Part shown: one piece after another, positions 7,733 through 9,513 of the stretch
How positions within the stretch are numbered: the first letter of the stretch is position 1
Layout: every line of letters begins with the position of its first letter
Assembly (NCBI GenBank): GCA_002347565.1
Contig: DDXR01000045.1
Coordinates: 1 to 9,513, forward strand
Direction: 5' to 3'
DNA length: 9,513 nucleotides
Source of the DNA: a bacterium UBP2_UBA2255
GTDB taxonomy: Bacteria; Edwardsbacteria; AC1; EtOH8
The notes under the pieces: generated by a model
What the model was told of the DNA's origin: nothing
Databases searched by the model: none
The model's input: the letters and a program-made list of their open reading frames with translations, nothing else
Translations under genes and position numbers: made by a program

Positions 7733-7882
7733 GCGCCTTTGCGGTTCAGCCAGCGGTCCTGGATTCCCGATTTCTCGGGAATGACACCAGAATAGTATTC
7801 TTCGCGTTCTTCGCGCCTTTGCGGTTCAGCCAGCGGTCCTGGATTCCTGATTGCCCGGGAATGACACCAGAATAGTATTCTT
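7733..7882. repeat. Two copies of an 80-bp tandem repeat with internal palindromes
   Basis: Copies 7733-7802 and 7813-7882 are 70 nt each and are offset by exactly 80 nt. They differ only within the hairpin region. Each holds a palindrome ATTCCCGA-TTTC-TCGGGAAT (7763-7782; second copy ATTCCTGA-TTGC-CCGGGAAT at 7843-7862) and a second palindrome AGAATAGTATTCT (7789-7801 and 7869-7881). A pyrimidine-rich segment built on CTTTGCG/CTTTGTG units precedes each copy and follows the last one, giving an A-B-A-B-A order. The first hairpin has the ATTCCC-N8-GGGAAT form of the Neisseria dRS3 element; this is a likeness only. Confidence 0.8.
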
Positions 7883-7911
7883 TGTGCCTTGGTGTCTTTG
7901 TGTGAAAAAGC

Positions 7912-8556
7912 TCACATCTCCTTGAACTTTTCCTTGAGCGTGGCGAAGCGCCAGAACTCCTCCAGGTCCGGCACCGACGGGATCTTGATGCCGTCCGGCT
8001 GGAACGCCACCAGCCCGGACTTGGTCAGCTTCTCGAAGATCTCCCCGGCCTTGGCCTTGGAGACGCCCACCTGGTCGGCCAAGCTGTCCTGGGTGAAGCT
8101 GCCCTTCACCAGCACGCCCGAACCGTCCGGGACGCCCTTCTCGCGGCCCATCGCCAGCAGGGAGGCGGCGATGCGGCAGACGTCGTCCTTCTGCAGCATG
8201 ATCTTGACCTGCTCGTTGGTCTCGCGCAGCCGCTTCACCAGGCTGGTGATCAGGTACTCGATCATCGGGTTCTCCTGGAGCTGGGCCTTGAAGGCCGCCC
8301 GGTCCAGGATCAGCAGCGAGACGTCGGAGGCCGCGATGGCCGTGGCCGAGCGCGGGGCGTCGTCGACGATGGCCATCTCGCCCAAAAAAGAGCCCTCGGA
8401 CAGCGTGGCCAGCACCTTTTTCTGGCCGCCGGCCGAGCGGGAGATCTCCACCTTGCCGGAACGGATCAGGTACATCTCGTTGCCCTGCTCGCCTTCCGTG
8501 AACAGGGTCTCGCCCGCCTTCAGATTACGCTCAAAAGCGCCTTGGGCCTCGGCCAT
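7912..8556 (-). CDS. Crp/Fnr-family transcription regulator with cyclic-nucleotide-binding domain
   Basis: This 214-aa protein has an N-terminal cyclic-nucleotide-binding jelly roll (about 5-95). The phosphate-binding cassette reads GSFLGEMAIVDDAPRSATA at 55-73; Glu60, Arg69 and Ser70 match the residues that hold cAMP in Crp. A dimerisation helix (about 97-125) and a winged helix follow, with TQDSLADQVGVSKAKAGEIF at 155-174. The recognition helix (VSKAKAGEIFEKL) lacks the usual R-E-T-x-S-R pattern, so its DNA site probably differs from the Crp consensus. There is no Cys cluster for an Fnr-type iron-sulfur centre. The ATG at 8556 has an excellent AAGGAGA 6 nt upstream. It is the first gene after a strong promoter. 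The secreted-protein gene lies 386 nt downstream across repeats, so cotranscription with it is uncertain. The ligand is inferred from the cassette. Confidence 0.9.
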   Translation of the reverse strand: MAEAQGAFERNLKAGETLFTEGEQGNEMYLIRSGKVEISRSAGGQKKVLATLSEGSFLGEMAIVDDAPRSATAIAASDVSLLILDRAAFKAQLQENPMIEYLITSLVKRLRETNEQVKIMLQKDDVCRIAASLLAMGREKGVPDGSGVLVKGSFTQDSLADQVGVSKAKAGEIFEKLTKSGLVAFQPDGIKIPSVPDLEEFWRFATLKEKFKEM

Positions 8557-8587
8557 CGAAGGTCTCCTTCTTATGGTTTAACATATT

Positions 8588-8617
8588 ATATTATCATACG
8601 TTATAAGCGTCTGTCAA
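8588..8617 (-). promoter_or_regulatory. Sigma-70-type promoter of the Crp-family regulator gene
   Basis: The minus strand has a perfect -35 TTGACA at 8617-8612, an 18-nt spacer and a -10 TAATAT at 8593-8588. The -10 is preceded by TGA, an extended -10 (TGn). Transcription would start near 8581, about 25 nt before the ATG. The spacer and -10 include an imperfect 16-bp palindrome (8591-8606, TTATCATACGTTATAA), a possible operator. This is the clearest promoter in the window. Confidence 0.8.
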
Positions 8618-8621
8618 CACC

Positions 8622-8654
8622 AAAAATAAAAATACCCCTTACCCGGCGGGGGTA
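8622..8654 (-). terminator. Rho-independent-type terminator downstream of the PBP4 gene
   Basis: On the minus strand TACCCC (8654-8649) pairs with GGGGTA (8638-8633) across a 10-nt loop and is followed directly by TTTTTATTTTT (8632-8622). A competing 6-bp stem, TTACCC with GGGTAA, overlaps it. It would end transcription coming from the PBP4 gene and lies 4 nt upstream of the regulator's -35 box. Confidence 0.72.
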
Positions 8655-8658
8655 ATAA

Positions 8659-8688
8659 CGTAGGGGCGATCGGCCGATCGCCCCTACG
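8659..8688. repeat. 30-bp perfect palindrome in the dacB-regulator spacer
   Basis: The two 15-nt arms, CGTAGGGGCGATCGG and its exact reverse complement, meet with no loop at 8673/8674. A related half element (CGCCCCCTACGG) recurs at 8719-8730 across the dacB stop codon. Similar GTAGGGGCG...CGCCCCTAC elements are frequent as dispersed intergenic repeats in environmental genomes. It may reinforce termination, but no T-tract abuts it. Confidence 0.8.
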
Positions 8689-8724
8689 GGATGCCGGGAC
8701 CGCCGCCGGGCACGATGACGCCCC

Positions 8725-9513
8725 CTACGGCTCGATGGCCAGCAGCAGGCGCAGGATCTCGTCCTGGATGGGCCGCACCTGGTCGGCCTTGCAGGGATGG
8801 TTGTTGAACATCAGCGCAAAACAGTACACGGCGCCGCTCGACCCATGCGCGAAACCGGCCAGGCAGGAAACGCCGGTCATGGTGCCGGTCTTGGCCCGCA
8901 CCCGGGCCGCGGCCTCGCCTTCCGCCATCCTGCGGGACAACGTTCCGTCGATCCCGGCCACCGGCAGCGACACCAACAGCTCGGGCCGCAGCAGCGGGTC
9001 GCCGTACAGCGCCAGCAGGCCTGCCGCCACCTGCTCCGGCGTGCAGAGGTTGTAGCGCGACAGGCCCGAGCCGTCGGCGATGCGGTAGGAGCCGGGCGGG
9101 AATCCCAGCCCCTGCAGGTACAGCGCCGGAGCGTTGAGGCCGGTGTCCGGAAGGGCCAGCGCGGCGTTGAGGCCGCGGAACAGCATCTCGGCGGTGAAGT
9201 TGTCGCTGTCCTTGTTCATGTCGCGGACGATGGCGTGCAGCGGCCGGGAGCTGAGCGAGGCCAGCACCGGCAGGGAGTCCGGCGCCGCGCCGCTCCTGAT
9301 CTTCCCGGCGATCCTGATCCCCCGCCGGGCCAGCGCCTCGCGGAAGGCGGTGGCGCAGTACAGGACCGGGCTGCTGACGCTGCGCGAGAGGAACAGCGGG
9401 CCGGCGTCCCTGGGCAGCGAGCCGGTGACCGCCACCACGTCCTGGGAGCCGGAGGCGGCCCGGCTGACCCGCAGGCTGCGGCGGCTGCCCGGCCGGCCGG
9501 TGACCGCCCGGTT
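8725..9513 (-). CDS. dacB: D-alanyl-D-alanine carboxypeptidase/endopeptidase (PBP4, peptidase S13), C-terminal part
   Basis: The frame is open to the window edge, so the 262 visible residues are the C-terminal part of a class C penicillin-binding protein. It trims or cleaves peptidoglycan peptide cross-links in the periplasm. The SxN motif is SDN at visible residues 103-105, in NKDSDNFTAEMLFR. The family block ADGSGLSRYN is at 146-155 and the KTG box is at 208-210 in VRAKTGTMTG. The nucleophile box SxxK lies in the missing N-terminal part. A GTG at 9438 is internal: the preceding codons continue in frame as protein-like sequence (ASGSQDV). The gene ends in TAG at 8725 and is followed by a palindrome and terminator, so it belongs to a separate transcription unit from the genes downstream. 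Confidence 0.93.
   Translation of the reverse strand, partial: NRAVTGRPGSRRSLRVSRAASGSQDVVAVTGSLPRDAGPLFLSRSVSSPVLYCATAFREALARRGIRIAGKIRSGAAPDSLPVLASLSSRPLHAIVRDMNKDSDNFTAEMLFRGLNAALALPDTGLNAPALYLQGLGFPPGSYRIADGSGLSRYNLCTPEQVAAGLLALYGDPLLRPELLVSLPVAGIDGTLSRRMAEGEAAARVRAKTGTMTGVSCLAGFAHGSSGAVYCFALMFNNHPCKADQVRPIQDEILRLLLAIEP

Noticed and set aside
7733..7882. CRISPR array
   Set aside because: There are only two copies with 80-nt spacing. The joining segment is repeat-like rather than unique spacer, and no cas gene is nearby.

Overview
The window is a gene-dense, high-GC bacterial segment in which every convincing gene reads on the minus strand, right to left. The likely source is a bacterium of the Fibrobacteres-Chlorobi-Bacteroidetes (FCB) group or a related uncultured candidate phylum. 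This is inferred from a secreted protein with a type IX secretion (T9SS) sorting domain, an inositol-phosphate synthase next to a CDP-alcohol phosphatidyltransferase, and many degenerate 7-nt-phased intergenic repeats. The sequence does not fix the phylum.

Layout in the direction of transcription. The window opens inside a penicillin-binding protein of the PBP4/DacB family (9513 to 8725). After it come a 30-bp perfect palindrome, a Rho-independent-type terminator and a near-consensus sigma-70-type promoter (8588-8688). The promoter drives a Crp/Fnr-family regulator (8556-7912). A 386-nt non-coding stretch follows, with a heptad tract, a REP-like hairpin and two copies of an 80-bp repeat. Next is a T9SS-type secreted protein of low GC (7525-6008). 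Tightly spaced behind it are a two-module protein of unknown function (6002-5034), a phosphatidylinositol-phosphate-synthase-like enzyme (5026-4412), inositol-3-phosphate synthase (4351-3242), thymidylate kinase (3193-2483), a carboxy-terminal processing protease (2344-776), a YacP/Rae1-like NYN ribonuclease (756-265), a 38-residue very basic protein (181-65) and the first 17 codons of a cysteine desulfurase (53 to the edge).

The clearest functional unit is inositol lipid synthesis. Ino1 makes inositol 3-phosphate from glucose 6-phosphate, and the adjacent membrane enzyme would attach it to a CDP-activated lipid. The two-module protein is 7 nt upstream of the transferase gene and probably cotranscribed with it. 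The genes downstream (tmk, protease, nuclease, cysteine desulfurase) are housekeeping genes, and no single pathway links them.

The least ordinary content lies between and at the edges of genes. Three tracts share strict 7-nt phasing: one over the start of tmk, one inside the secreted-protein gene exactly at the sorting-domain linker, and one upstream of that gene. A terminator T-tract also doubles as the A/T-rich region just upstream of a perfect -35 box. I see no CRISPR array, transposase, tRNA, rRNA or recognisable defence system.
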